Program-made: the position numbers and the translations under genes
Notes under the pieces: generated by a model
What the model was told of the DNA's origin: nothing
Database searches by the model: none
Seen by the model: the letters and a program-made list of their open reading frames with translations, nothing else
Origin: Actinoallomurus liliacearum
Lineage (GTDB): Bacteria > Actinomycetota > Actinomycetes > Streptosporangiales > Streptosporangiaceae
Direction: 5' to 3'
DNA length: 64,000 nt
Assembly: GCF_039542035.1 (NCBI RefSeq)
Contig: NZ_BAABHJ010000038.1
Location: 62,001 to 126,000, forward strand
In this document: positions 33,247-42,010 of the stretch, in pieces
Numbering within the stretch: the first letter of the stretch is position 1
How the letters are laid out: each line of letters starts with the position of its first letter

Positions 33247-34212
33247 ATGCCGCATGAGGTGGTCGTCCTCGCCCTGAACGACGTCGTCGCGTTCGACCTG
33301 GGGGTTCCGTCGCAGATCTTCGGCGCGGCGCGGGACGCCGGCGGACGACCCTACTACCGGGTCCGCGTCTGCACCGCGGACGGCGGGCCGGTGCGCACCT
33401 CGGCCGGGTTCGCGGCCGTTCCCGACCACGGGCCGGAGATCCTGGCGGAGGCCGACACGGTCGTGGTGCCGGGGGTGCACGGCGGCGCGGCGCTGGAGGA
33501 CGGCACCCTGGAGCCGCCGGTGGCCGCGGCCCTGGCCCGGCGACGCCCGGACGCGCGGCTCATGTCGATCTGCACCGGCGCGTTCGTCCTGGCCGCCGCG
33601 GGCGTGCTGGACGGCCGCCCGGCGACGACGCACTGGGCGCACGCGGACCTGTTCCGCGCGCTCCACCCCACGGTGCCGCTGGACCCGGACGTCCTGTTCG
33701 TGGACGACGGCGACGTGCTGACCTCGGCCGGGGTGGGGGCCGGGGTGGACCTGTGCCTGCACGTCATCCGCCGGGACCACGGCAGCGCCGTGGCGAACCA
33801 CGCGGCCCGGCGTTCGGTGATGCCGCCGTGGCGGGAGGGCGGGCAGTCGCAGTTCATCGAGCGGCCGCTGCCGTCGCCCGCGGGCTCCTCGACGGCGGAG
33901 ACCCGCGCCTGGGCCCTGGAGCGGCTGCACGAGCCGCTCGACCTCACACGGCTGGCGCGCCGGGCGGGGATGAGCGTCCGCACCTTCACCCGCCGGTTCC
34001 GCGCGGAGACGGGCCTCAGCCCGGCGCAGTGGCTGGTCCGCCAGCGGATCGAGGAGGCCCGGCGGCTCCTGGAGACCACCGACCTGCCGATCGACCAGGT
34101 GGCCGGGCGCGCCGGCCTGGGCACTGCGGCGTCCCTGCGCCAGCACCTGCACGCGGCCGTGGGGGTCGCCCCGGCCGCCTACCGTCGGACGTTCGGCGCC
34201 GCGCGGGTCTGA
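33247..34212 (+). CDS. GlxA family AraC-type regulator (DJ-1/PfpI plus HTH)
   Basis: A 321-residue regulator. The N-terminal DJ-1/PfpI-like domain (about 1-175) has the nucleophile-elbow region RLMSICTGAFVLAAAGVLDG, where the Cys is retained. The C-terminal AraC domain (about 215-315) reads LTRLARRAGMSVRTFTRRF, ETGLSPAQWLVRQRIEEARRLLE, and a second helix-turn-helix at IDQVAGRAGLGTAASLRQH. Members often act as activators or repressors of catabolic genes. Probably controls the divergent MFS transporter. Confidence 0.92.
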   Translation: MPHEVVVLALNDVVAFDLGVPSQIFGAARDAGGRPYYRVRVCTADGGPVRTSAGFAAVPDHGPEILAEADTVVVPGVHGGAALEDGTLEPPVAAALARRRPDARLMSICTGAFVLAAAGVLDGRPATTHWAHADLFRALHPTVPLDPDVLFVDDGDVLTSAGVGAGVDLCLHVIRRDHGSAVANHAARRSVMPPWREGGQSQFIERPLPSPAGSSTAETRAWALERLHEPLDLTRLARRAGMSVRTFTRRFRAETGLSPAQWLVRQRIEEARRLLETTDLPIDQVAGRAGLGTAASLRQHLHAAVGVAPAAYRRTFGAARV

Positions 34213-34349
34213 CGCCGGCACCGCTGCTGCCGGCGCCCGGGCGGTCGACGTCCGCCACCGACGCCGGGCGCCGTACGACCGCCGGCGTTCTGTGGGCGTT
34301 CGCGGTACCACCGCGCGAGCGTCGCCGCCCACGGCGGACGTTCCGGGCG

Positions 34350-35036
34350 TCAGTGGTCGGGCTCCCACGGCGCGGCGGAGCCGTCGCCGGCCCTGACCAG
34401 GCCCGACTCGTAGGCCAGGACGACGAGCTGGGCGCGGTCGCGGGTGCGCAGCTTCGTCATCGCCCGGCTGACGTGGGTCTTGGCCGTCGTCGGGCTGATC
34501 ACCATGTGCGCGGCGATCTCGTCGTTCGACATCCCGCGCGCGACCAGCGCGGTCACCTCCCGCTCCCGGTTGGTCAGGACGTCCATCACGTCCGGGGCGG
34601 CGGGCGGGCGCCGGGACACGAACTCCCTGATCAGCCGCCGGGTGATGGCGGGGGCGAGCAGCGCGTCGCCCCGCGCGGCGACGCGGATGCCGTGCAGCAG
34701 GTCGGTGGGTTCGGTGTCCTTGACGAGGAAGCCGCTCGCGCCCGCGCGGAGCGCGTCGAAGACGTACTCGTCGAGCCCGTAGTTGGTGAGCATGACGACG
34801 TGGACGCCGGACATCCGCTCGTCGGCGGTGATCCGGCGGGTCGCCTCGATGCCGTCGAGGACCGGCATCTGCACGTCGAGGAGGGCGACGTCGGGCAGGT
34901 GGGCGGCGGCGAGCGCGACGGCCTCCCGGCCGTCGGCGGCCTCGGCGACCACCTCGAGGTCGTCCTCGGCCTGCAGCAGGGCACGGAACCCGGCGCGGAT
35001 CAGCGCCTGGTCGTCGGCGAGCAGCACGCGGATCAC
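34350..35036 (-). CDS. NarL/LuxR-type two-component response regulator
   Basis: A 228-residue response regulator. The receiver (1-118) has the acidic pair in LLADDQALIRAG, the phosphoacceptor Asp in VALLDVQMPVLDGIEA (about 53) and the Lys in GFLVKDTEPTD. The LuxR_C helix-turn-helix (about 150-215) reads LTNREREVTALVARGMSNDEIA, then SPTTAKTHVSRAMTKL. The ATG overlaps the kinase stop as ATGA. Target sites may include the palindrome at 36392-36407. Confidence 0.95.
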   Translation of the reverse strand: MIRVLLADDQALIRAGFRALLQAEDDLEVVAEAADGREAVALAAAHLPDVALLDVQMPVLDGIEATRRITADERMSGVHVVMLTNYGLDEYVFDALRAGASGFLVKDTEPTDLLHGIRVAARGDALLAPAITRRLIREFVSRRPPAAPDVMDVLTNREREVTALVARGMSNDEIAAHMVISPTTAKTHVSRAMTKLRTRDRAQLVVLAYESGLVRAGDGSAAPWEPDH

Positions 35037-36331
35037 AGCGCCGCCTCCTCGCCGCGGACGGCGGCGACCCGGCCGGGCACGACGTGGCCGGGAACGGCCT
35101 GATCGGCGGCCTGCCCGGCGGCGCCGTGGTCGGCGGTCCGGTCGGCGGCGCGGTTCGGGGCGGGCGCGGGGATCGGGTGGCCGTCCGTCCGGGGCTCGTC
35201 CGCGATCGGGAGTTCGGCGTGGACGGTGAAGCCTCCCTCGGGGCGGGGCTCGGCGCGCAGTGACCCACCGAGCGCCGTGACGCGCTCGCGCATCCCGGTC
35301 AGCCCCACGCCCGGCTCCGGGGGCGCTCCGGGCGTGGCCCGCCCGTCGTCGTCGACCCGCACCGTCAGCGTGTCGCCGCCGTACCCGAGGTGCACGGACG
35401 CGGCGGCCGGGCCGGCGTGCCGGGCGACGTTGGTCAGCGCCTCCTGGACGATCCGGTACGCCGCGCGGTCGACCGCGGCCGGCAGGTCACGCGGCCGGCC
35501 GGTGACCGTGACGTCGGCCGGCAGGCCCGCGGACCGGGCCCGGCGCACCAGGTCCGGCAGCCGGTCGAGTCCACTGCCGCCGGGCTCGCCGTCGCGCAGC
35601 ACCTCCAGAGTGGCGCGCAGCTCCCGCATCGCCTCGCCGCTGGCCTCCTGGATGGCCAGCAGGGCCTCGGGCACCGGCTCGCCGCGCTTGCGGGCGAGGT
35701 GGATCGCCACCCCGACCTGCACCTTGACGATGGAGATGCTGTGGGTCAGCGAGTCGTGCAGCTCGCGGGCGATCCGCAGGCGTTCCTCACCGGCGCGGCG
35801 CAGCGCCATCTCCTCCTGGGTTCGCTCGGCCTCCGCCACCCGCTCCCGTGCCTCGCGGACGTACGCCTCCCACTGCCGGAACGCGCCGCCCATCATCGCG
35901 CTGGCCAACAGCCACCCGGCCAGCAGGAACCGGTCCTGCAGCACCTGCCGGACCGGTTCCCCGTGGTGCAGCGTCAGATCGGTGATCACGGCGATGACGA
36001 GGGCGGCCTTGGGGACGAGTACGACGAACCGGTGCCCGGCGCGCATGGCGGTGAACAGCGCGACCATCACCGGCTCGGCGGCGGCCACGCCCGGGTAGCC
36101 GCGGACGAGGTAGGCGAGGACGCACCCGGTCGTGACCAGCAGCACGGCGACCGGCGCCCGGCGGCGCACGACGAGCGCGAAGGAGCCGGTCAGCAGGAGC
36201 AGATAGCCGAACGCGTCCATCCTGGTGTATCCGTGCGGCGCGATGGCCGCGCCGACCAGGGCGATGGCGGCGACGGCCGTCGCGATGGCCAGGTCGGAGA
36301 AGGGCGGACGAAGCCGGTACTGGATCCCCAT
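35033..36331 (-). CDS. NarL-family sensor histidine kinase (HisKA_3)
   Basis: A 432-residue kinase. The N-terminal part (about 1-150) has several hydrophobic helices and no large extracellular sensor loop. A coiled segment precedes the HisKA_3 phosphorylation helix ERLRIARELHDSLTHSIS (His about 193) and the HATPase_c domain (IVQEALTNVARHAG, then GVGLTGMRERVTALGG). The last 45 residues are an Ala/Asp/Gly-rich repetitive tail (NRAADRTADHGAAGQAAD). Small intramembrane kinases of this type often sense membrane stress or lipids. Upstream of its response regulator, 4-bp overlap. Confidence 0.92.
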   Translation of the reverse strand: MGIQYRLRPPFSDLAIATAVAAIALVGAAIAPHGYTRMDAFGYLLLLTGSFALVVRRRAPVAVLLVTTGCVLAYLVRGYPGVAAAEPVMVALFTAMRAGHRFVVLVPKAALVIAVITDLTLHHGEPVRQVLQDRFLLAGWLLASAMMGGAFRQWEAYVREARERVAEAERTQEEMALRRAGEERLRIARELHDSLTHSISIVKVQVGVAIHLARKRGEPVPEALLAIQEASGEAMRELRATLEVLRDGEPGGSGLDRLPDLVRRARSAGLPADVTVTGRPRDLPAAVDRAAYRIVQEALTNVARHAGPAAASVHLGYGGDTLTVRVDDDGRATPGAPPEPGVGLTGMRERVTALGGSLRAEPRPEGGFTVHAELPIADEPRTDGHPIPAPAPNRAADRTADHGAAGQAADQAVPGHVVPGRVAAVRGEEAAL

Positions 36332-36391
36332 TCGGGCAGCGTAGACCGGCGCCCGCCTTCTCCGGTTCCTCCTGGAAGGGGAGCCACGCGC

Positions 36392-36407
36392 TACTCCCCC
36401 GGGAGTA
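36392..36407. promoter_or_regulatory. Palindromic operator candidate for the NarL regulator
   Basis: TACTCCC-CC-GGGAGTA, 7-bp perfect arms, between the kinase gene (starts 61 bp to the left) and the FAD oxidoreductase (starts 151 bp to the right). Its position suggests autoregulation; inference. Confidence 0.45.
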
Positions 36408-36557
36408 CGCCGGCCGAAGCTGCGCCGAATGCCGCAGCGTGACTGCCGTCCCCCGTACGACGACGGCGGGGCGGTCGGGCGGCGAGCATCGGGACCGTCC
36501 GAAAGGCGACCGCCGTCACGCCGGTGACGGCCGGCACTCACGGGGAGCGGGGACGAC

Positions 36558-37958
36558 ATGACGAATACGACGACCGTCGGGCCGGAGAGGGTCGCGCGCA
36601 CGCTGCGCGACGCCTTCGCCGGGCCGGTGCGCCTGCCCGGCGACGCGGCGTACGACGCGACGCGGTCCGGCTGGAACCTGCGGATCGAGCACCGTCCGCT
36701 GGTCGCCGCCGAGGCGACCGGCCCCGGTGACGTACGCGCCGCGGTCATCGCCGCGCGGGAGAGCGGGCTGCCGCTCACCGTCCAGGCGACGGGACACGGC
36801 ACGCACGTGCCCGCCGACGGCCTGCTGCTCACGACGGGCCGGATGGCGGACGTGCGGATCGACCCGTACCGGTGCGTCGCCCGCGTCGGTCCCGGCGCGC
36901 GCTGGTCCGACGTGATCGCCGCGGCCGCTCCGTTCGGCCTGGCGCCGCTGTCGGGCACGCCGTTCGTCGGCGTCACCGGGTACACCCTGGGCGGCGGGAC
37001 CGGATGGCTGTCCCGCAAGTACGGGTACGCCGCCGACTCCGTCGTGACGGCCGAGCTGGTGACCGCCGACGGCGAGCACGTGACCGCGAACGCCGAGCAC
37101 CACGCGGACCTGTTCTGGGCGCTGCGCGGCGGAGGCGGCAACTTCGGCGTGGTGACCGCCCTGGAACTCCGGCTGCACGCCGTCGGCCGCGTCTACGCGG
37201 GTCTGTCCCTGTACGACGCCGGCAACGCGGCCGAGACGCTCGCCCGCTACCGGGAGTGGGCGGCCGATGAGCCGGACGAGCTGAACACGGCCGTCATGCT
37301 CATGCGGATGCCGGACGTCCCGGCCGTCCCCGCGCCCGTGCGCGGCCGGCCGGTCCTCGCCGTCCGGGTCTTCCACCTGGGCGGGTACGAGGAGGCGGAG
37401 CACCGGCTCGGGCCGCTGCTGGAGGCGGCGGGCGCGCCGCTGGTGGACGGCTTCCGGGCGATGACGTTCGCTGAGGCGAGCACGGCGCTCGCCGGGGCGT
37501 CGTCGCCCCCGATGGCGGTCCGCCAGCACCTCGACCTGTTCCGGGACCTGCCGGACGCGGTGCTCGGAACGCTGCCGGACGCGGCGTTCGGCGACGTGCC
37601 GGGGCCCGCGGTCGAGGTCCGGCACTGGGGCGGGGCGATGGCGCGGCCCGCGCCGGATGCCGGGCCGGTGGGCCACCGCGACGTGCCGTTCTCGGTGATC
37701 GCCACCGCACCGTACGGGCCCGGCGGGACCGGGTACGGCGACGCGGGCGTACGGGCCCGGGTCGACGCGGGGGTCGACGGCCTCGTCCGCCGGCTGCGGC
37801 CGTACGCGACCGGCGGGTCCTTCCTGAACTTCCTCACCGACCCGACCCGGACGCGGGACGCCTACACGCCGGACGACCACGCGGGCCTGTGCCGGGTCAA
37901 GCAGACCTGGGATCCGGACGACGTGTTCCGTCCGGGCCACCACATCCCGCCGCTGTGA
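36558..37958 (+). CDS. FAD-linked oxidoreductase (BBE/VAO type)
   Basis: A 466-residue flavoprotein. The FAD_binding_4 domain covers about 40-215. Its first part carries TVQATGHGTHVPADG (His candidates for 8-alpha flavin attachment), and GTPFVGVTGYTLGGGTGWLSRKYG follows. The second attachment Cys of bicovalent enzymes is absent. FWALRGGGGNFGVVTALELRL closes the domain, and the C-terminal BBE segment appears around YTPDDHAGLCRVKQTWDPDDVFR. It oxidises an alcohol, sugar or similar compound with O2; substrate unknown. No signal peptide. ATG 36558 has a GGGGAC ribosome site. Divergent from the two-component operon. Confidence 0.88.
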   Translation: MTNTTTVGPERVARTLRDAFAGPVRLPGDAAYDATRSGWNLRIEHRPLVAAEATGPGDVRAAVIAARESGLPLTVQATGHGTHVPADGLLLTTGRMADVRIDPYRCVARVGPGARWSDVIAAAAPFGLAPLSGTPFVGVTGYTLGGGTGWLSRKYGYAADSVVTAELVTADGEHVTANAEHHADLFWALRGGGGNFGVVTALELRLHAVGRVYAGLSLYDAGNAAETLARYREWAADEPDELNTAVMLMRMPDVPAVPAPVRGRPVLAVRVFHLGGYEEAEHRLGPLLEAAGAPLVDGFRAMTFAEASTALAGASSPPMAVRQHLDLFRDLPDAVLGTLPDAAFGDVPGPAVEVRHWGGAMARPAPDAGPVGHRDVPFSVIATAPYGPGGTGYGDAGVRARVDAGVDGLVRRLRPYATGGSFLNFLTDPTRTRDAYTPDDHAGLCRVKQTWDPDDVFRPGHHIPPL

Positions 37959-38030
37959 GCGGATCTGCCGCGCCGGGACGAGCCGGCGGCCCGGAACGCC
38001 GCTCGAGACCGCCCGGCGGTAACCGGTCCG

Positions 38031-38112
38031 CGCGGCGGCCGGGTCCGCTCAGACCAGGCACGTCAGCTCGAGATCGCCGTCGGCGCGGCCCGGTTCGCTC
38101 AGACCAGGCAGG
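38031..38112. repeat. Imperfect 50-bp-spaced duplication of the dnaE 3' end
   Basis: GCTCAGACCAGGCA occurs at 38047-38060 and 38097-38110, with flanking similarity leftward. The 38097 copy holds the dnaE stop (38099-38101) and last codons (ACLV). Confidence 0.65.
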
Positions 38113-41100
38113 CCGGCCCGAGGAGCTGCTTGAGGTCGCCCATCAGCGCCGGTGAGGCCGTGACCCGGAGTTTGTCGTCGAGGCGGACGACCGTGGTCCG
38201 CGGTCCGTTCTGCAACTGCAGGTGGACCTCGGTCTGGCCCGGGTGGGCGCCCAGCACCTCCTTCAGGCCCTGGACGACCGGCGGGGTCACCCGGGTCACC
38301 GGCATCGAGACGGTGAGCGGCCGGCCGGAGTCGCTGACCGTCAGGTCCGGCTGGGTGACCTCCATCGCGATCAGCTTCGGGGTGTCCTCGCGCTTGTCGA
38401 GGCGCGCCTTCACGACGAGGATGGCGTCCTCGGCGAGCAGCGTGGAGCACAGCTGGTACGCCGACGGGAAGATCATCAGCTCGATCGCGCCCTCGAGGTC
38501 CTCCAGGGTGGTCAGCGCCCAGGAGTCGCCCTTCTTGGTGACCTTCCGCTGCAGCCCCGAGACCAGGCCGCCGACGGTGACGATCTGCCCGTCCGCCCGC
38601 TCGTCGGCGGTCAGCGCGGCGATCGAGCAGTCGACGTTGGCGGACAGGATGTGCTCGATGCCGAGCAGCGGGTGGTCGGAGACGTAGAGGCCGAGCATCT
38701 CGCGCTCGAAGGCGAGCAGGGTGGTCTTGTCCCACTCCCCCTCCGGGATGGCGATGTCGAACGTGGTGTCCACCACGTCGTCGCCCCCGCCGAACAGGGA
38801 GTCCTGCCCGATCGCCTCGTTGCGCTTGATGTCGATGATCGCGTCGATGGCCTGCTCGTGCACCATGACCAGGCTCTTGCGCTCGTGGCTCAGGCTGTCG
38901 AACGCGCCCGCCTTGATCAGCGACTCGACGACCCGCTTGTTGCACACCTGCGGCGGCACCTTGCGCAGGAAGTCCTGGAAGTCGGTGAAGCGGTCCTTCT
39001 CCTTGCGGGCCTTGACGATCGCGTCGACGACGTTCTCGCCGACATTGCGGATCGCCGACAGGCCGAACAGGATCTCGGTGTCGCCCTTCGGGGTGAAGTC
39101 CGAGTCGGACTCGTTGACGTCGGGCGTGAGCACCTTGATGCCCATGCGGCGGCACTCGTTGAGGTAGAGGGCGCTCTTGTCCTTGTCGTCCTTGACCGAG
39201 GTGAGCAGCGCCGCCATGTACTCGGCCGGGTAGTTGGCCTTGAGGTAGGCGGTCCAGTACGAGACCAGGCCGTACCCGGCGGTGTGCGCCTTGTTGAACG
39301 CGTAGTCGGAGAAGGGCAGCAGGATGTCCCACAGCGCCTTGATCGCCGCGGCGGAGAAGCCGCGCTCCTGCATCCCGGACTCGAAGGTGGCGTACTGCTT
39401 GTCCAGCTCCGCCTTCTTCTTCTTGCCCATCGCGCGGCGGAGCAGGTCCGCTTGTCCGAGGCTGTACCCGGCGACCTTCTGCGCGATGGCCATGACCTGC
39501 TCCTGATAGACGATCAGGCCGTAGGTCGTGTCGAGGATGTCCTTGAGCGGCTCTTCCAACTGCTCGTGGATCGGGGTGATCGGCTGCTGGCCGTTCTTGC
39601 GCAGCGCGTAGTTGGTGTGGGAGTTCGCGCCCATCGGGCCTGGGCGGTACAGCGCGAGGGCCGCGGAGATGTCCTCGAAGTTGTCGGGGCGCATCAGGCG
39701 CAGCAGCGAGCGCATGCCGCCGCCGTCCAGCTGGAAGATGCCGAGCGTGTCGCCGCGGGCCAGCAGCTCGTACGCCTTCTTGTTGTCCAGCGGGAGCTTC
39801 AGCAGGTCGAGCTCGACGCCCTTGTTGGCCTTGATGGCCTTCAGCGCGTCCTGCATGATCGTCAGGTTGCGCAGGCCCAGGAAGTCCATCTTCAGCAGGC
39901 CGAGCGTCTCACAGGTCGGGTAGTCGAACTGCGTGATGATGACGCCGTCGGAGTCGCGGCGCATGATCGGGATGTGGTCGGTCAGCGGCTCCGCCGACAT
40001 GATCACACCGGCGGCGTGCACGCCGGTCTGGCGGATCAGGCCCTCCAGGCCCTGCGCCAGATCCATGATCTGCTTGACGTCGGTCTCTTCCTCGTACAGC
40101 TTGCGCAGCTCGCCGGCCTCGCCGTACCGCGGGTGCTTCTCGTCGAAGATCCCCGACAGCGGGATGTCCTTGCCCATGACGGCGGGCGGGAACGCCTTGG
40201 AGATGCGGTCGCCCAGGGCGTACGGGAAGCCGAGGACGCGGCCCGCGTCCTTGATCGCAGCCTTGGCCTTAATGGTGCCGAAGGTGGCGATCATGGAGAC
40301 CTTGTCGGCGCCCCACTTCTCGGTGACGTAGCGGATCGCGTCGGCGCGCCCACGCTCGTCGAAGTCGACGTCGATATCGGGCATCGACACGCGGTCGGGG
40401 TTGAGGAACCGCTCGAAGATCAGGCCGTGCGGGAGCGGGTCCAGGTCGGTGATGCCCATGGCGTACGCGACGAGCGAGCCCGCCGCCGAGCCACGGCCCG
40501 GGCCGACCGCGATCCCGTTGTTCTTCGACCACATGATGAAGTCGGCGACGACGAGGAAGTACGACGGGAACCCCATCTGGCAGATGACGTCCATCTCGTA
40601 CTCGGCCTGCTTGCGGTGCTCCTCGTCGACCCCCTCGGGGAAGCGCCGCTCCATGCCCCGCCAGACCTCTTTGCGGAACCACGACTCCTCGGACTCGCCC
40701 TCCGGCACCGGGAACCGCGGCATGAGGTTGCGGTACTCGAACATGCCGGACGAGTCGACGCGCTCGGCGACGACGAGGGTGTTGCGGCAGCCCTCGGCCC
40801 AGATGTCGGAGGTGTCGAGCGCCCGCATCTCGTCGGCGGTCTTGAGGTAGTAACCGGAGCCGTCGAACTTGAAGCGGCCCGGGTCGGACAGCTGCTTGCC
40901 GGTCTGGATGCACAGCAGCGCGTCGTGCGCGGACGCCTCGGACTCCCGCGTGTAGTGCGAGTCGTTGGTGACGACCGGCGGGATGCCCAGCCTCTTGCTG
41001 ATCTCGATCAGCCCGTCGCGGACCCGGCGCTCGATGTCGAGGCCGTGGTCCATCAACTCCAGGAAGTAGTTCTCCTTGCCGAAGAGCTCCTGGTACTTGG

Positions 41101-41623
41101 CCGCGGCCTCCAGGGCCTTGTCGAAGTGGCCGAGGCGCAGCCGGGTCTGGACCTCGCCGGACGGGCAGCCGGTGGTGGCCATGAGGCCGGCCGAGTGCTC
41201 GGCCAGCAGCTCGAAGTCCATCCGGGCCCACTTGCGGATGAACCCCTCGGTGTAGGCCCGGCTCGTCAGCTTGAACAGGTTGTGCAGGCCCTCGGCGTTG
41301 CGCGCCCAGATCGTCTTGTGGGTGTAGTGGCCGCCACCGGAGACGTCGTCGCCCTTCTGGCTGGGCTCCCCCCAGCGCACCGGCTCCTTGTGGAACCGGG
41401 ACGCCGGCGCGACGTACGCCTCGATCCCGACGATGGGGGTCACCCCGGCCGCGGTGGCCTGCTTGTAGAAGTCGTAGGCGCCGTGGGTGTTGCCGTGGTC
41501 GGTCATCGCGATGGCCGGCATCTTCTGCCGATCGACCTCGGCGAACATCTCCTTGAGACGGGCCGCCCCGTCGAGCATGGAGTACTCGGTGTGCACATGC
41601 AGATGCACGAACGAGTCACTCAT
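38099..41623 (-). CDS. dnaE: DNA polymerase III alpha subunit DnaE1
   Basis: A 1174-residue replicative polymerase. The N-terminal PHP domain starts FVHLHVHTEYSMLDGA; all the usual metal ligands are seen, in HVH, TDHGN, GIEAYV, GGHYTHK, TGCPSGE and TNDSHYT. The palm catalytic aspartates are in SMPDIDVDFDERGR, preceded by VGPGRGSAAGSLVAYA. Tandem helix-hairpin-helix and an OB-fold region (ITVGGLVSGLQRK-like) follow. Length fits actinobacterial DnaE1, whose PHP domain can proofread. ATG 41623 has AAGGAGG 10 nt upstream; the ORF has an earlier in-frame start without family similarity. The 3' end is duplicated downstream. Confidence 0.97.
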   Translation of the reverse strand: MSDSFVHLHVHTEYSMLDGAARLKEMFAEVDRQKMPAIAMTDHGNTHGAYDFYKQATAAGVTPIVGIEAYVAPASRFHKEPVRWGEPSQKGDDVSGGGHYTHKTIWARNAEGLHNLFKLTSRAYTEGFIRKWARMDFELLAEHSAGLMATTGCPSGEVQTRLRLGHFDKALEAAAKYQELFGKENYFLELMDHGLDIERRVRDGLIEISKRLGIPPVVTNDSHYTRESEASAHDALLCIQTGKQLSDPGRFKFDGSGYYLKTADEMRALDTSDIWAEGCRNTLVVAERVDSSGMFEYRNLMPRFPVPEGESEESWFRKEVWRGMERRFPEGVDEEHRKQAEYEMDVICQMGFPSYFLVVADFIMWSKNNGIAVGPGRGSAAGSLVAYAMGITDLDPLPHGLIFERFLNPDRVSMPDIDVDFDERGRADAIRYVTEKWGADKVSMIATFGTIKAKAAIKDAGRVLGFPYALGDRISKAFPPAVMGKDIPLSGIFDEKHPRYGEAGELRKLYEEETDVKQIMDLAQGLEGLIRQTGVHAAGVIMSAEPLTDHIPIMRRDSDGVIITQFDYPTCETLGLLKMDFLGLRNLTIMQDALKAIKANKGVELDLLKLPLDNKKAYELLARGDTLGIFQLDGGGMRSLLRLMRPDNFEDISAALALYRPGPMGANSHTNYALRKNGQQPITPIHEQLEEPLKDILDTTYGLIVYQEQVMAIAQKVAGYSLGQADLLRRAMGKKKKAELDKQYATFESGMQERGFSAAAIKALWDILLPFSDYAFNKAHTAGYGLVSYWTAYLKANYPAEYMAALLTSVKDDKDKSALYLNECRRMGIKVLTPDVNESDSDFTPKGDTEILFGLSAIRNVGENVVDAIVKARKEKDRFTDFQDFLRKVPPQVCNKRVVESLIKAGAFDSLSHERKSLVMVHEQAIDAIIDIKRNEAIGQDSLFGGGDDVVDTTFDIAIPEGEWDKTTLLAFEREMLGLYVSDHPLLGIEHILSANVDCSIAALTADERADGQIVTVGGLVSGLQRKVTKKGDSWALTTLEDLEGAIELMIFPSAYQLCSTLLAEDAILVVKARLDKREDTPKLIAMEVTQPDLTVSDSGRPLTVSMPVTRVTPPVVQGLKEVLGAHPGQTEVHLQLQNGPRTTVVRLDDKLRVTASPALMGDLKQLLGPACLV

Positions 41624-42010
41624 GCGCGATGCGCCTCCTTCAGGCATGCGACGCCTCGCGTGCCCGGAGCACGCGCCGCGTCGGAAGTCGTCGTCTGGGG
41701 GTGAAAGGCCGGCCGGGGACCGGGTCCCCTGAGCCTAACGGTGCCGCAGTGATCGCCGGGGCCCGACACTCCGGATGTCCGGTTTATACCTGTTTTCGGT
41801 CGACCATGCCTCTCCCCCAAGCGAGGCGTCTCCGGTCACGGCCCGCGGTCCGGACGACGGCGTACACCTCACCTACCAGGGTCTACCGCATTTCGGCCCG
41901 CGGATCGACCGCGCCCGTGTCGCGGCGCGAACACGCTCCGCCACCTTGTAAGGTCAGTGCCCGTATAGCGGTTTTCGGGGGAGCGGAACCCGCTGGAAAT
42001 CGGAGGCTGC
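41624..42010. other. Divergent intergenic region dnaE / amino-acid permease
   Basis: 387 bp, no gene seen. Toward dnaE there is a TAGGCT -10 candidate on the minus strand (41732-41737) next to the palindrome GGGGACC-1-GGTCCCC (41716-41730). Toward the permease there is TATAGC (41964-41969) and a GGAGG ribosome site (42002-42006). Promoters not certain. Confidence 0.4.

Noticed and set aside
38222..41704. A 1160-residue plus-strand ORF antisense to dnaE
   Set aside because: A high-GC shadow frame with skewed composition (Asp/Gly/Arg/Val) and no domain; dnaE on the other strand is unambiguous.
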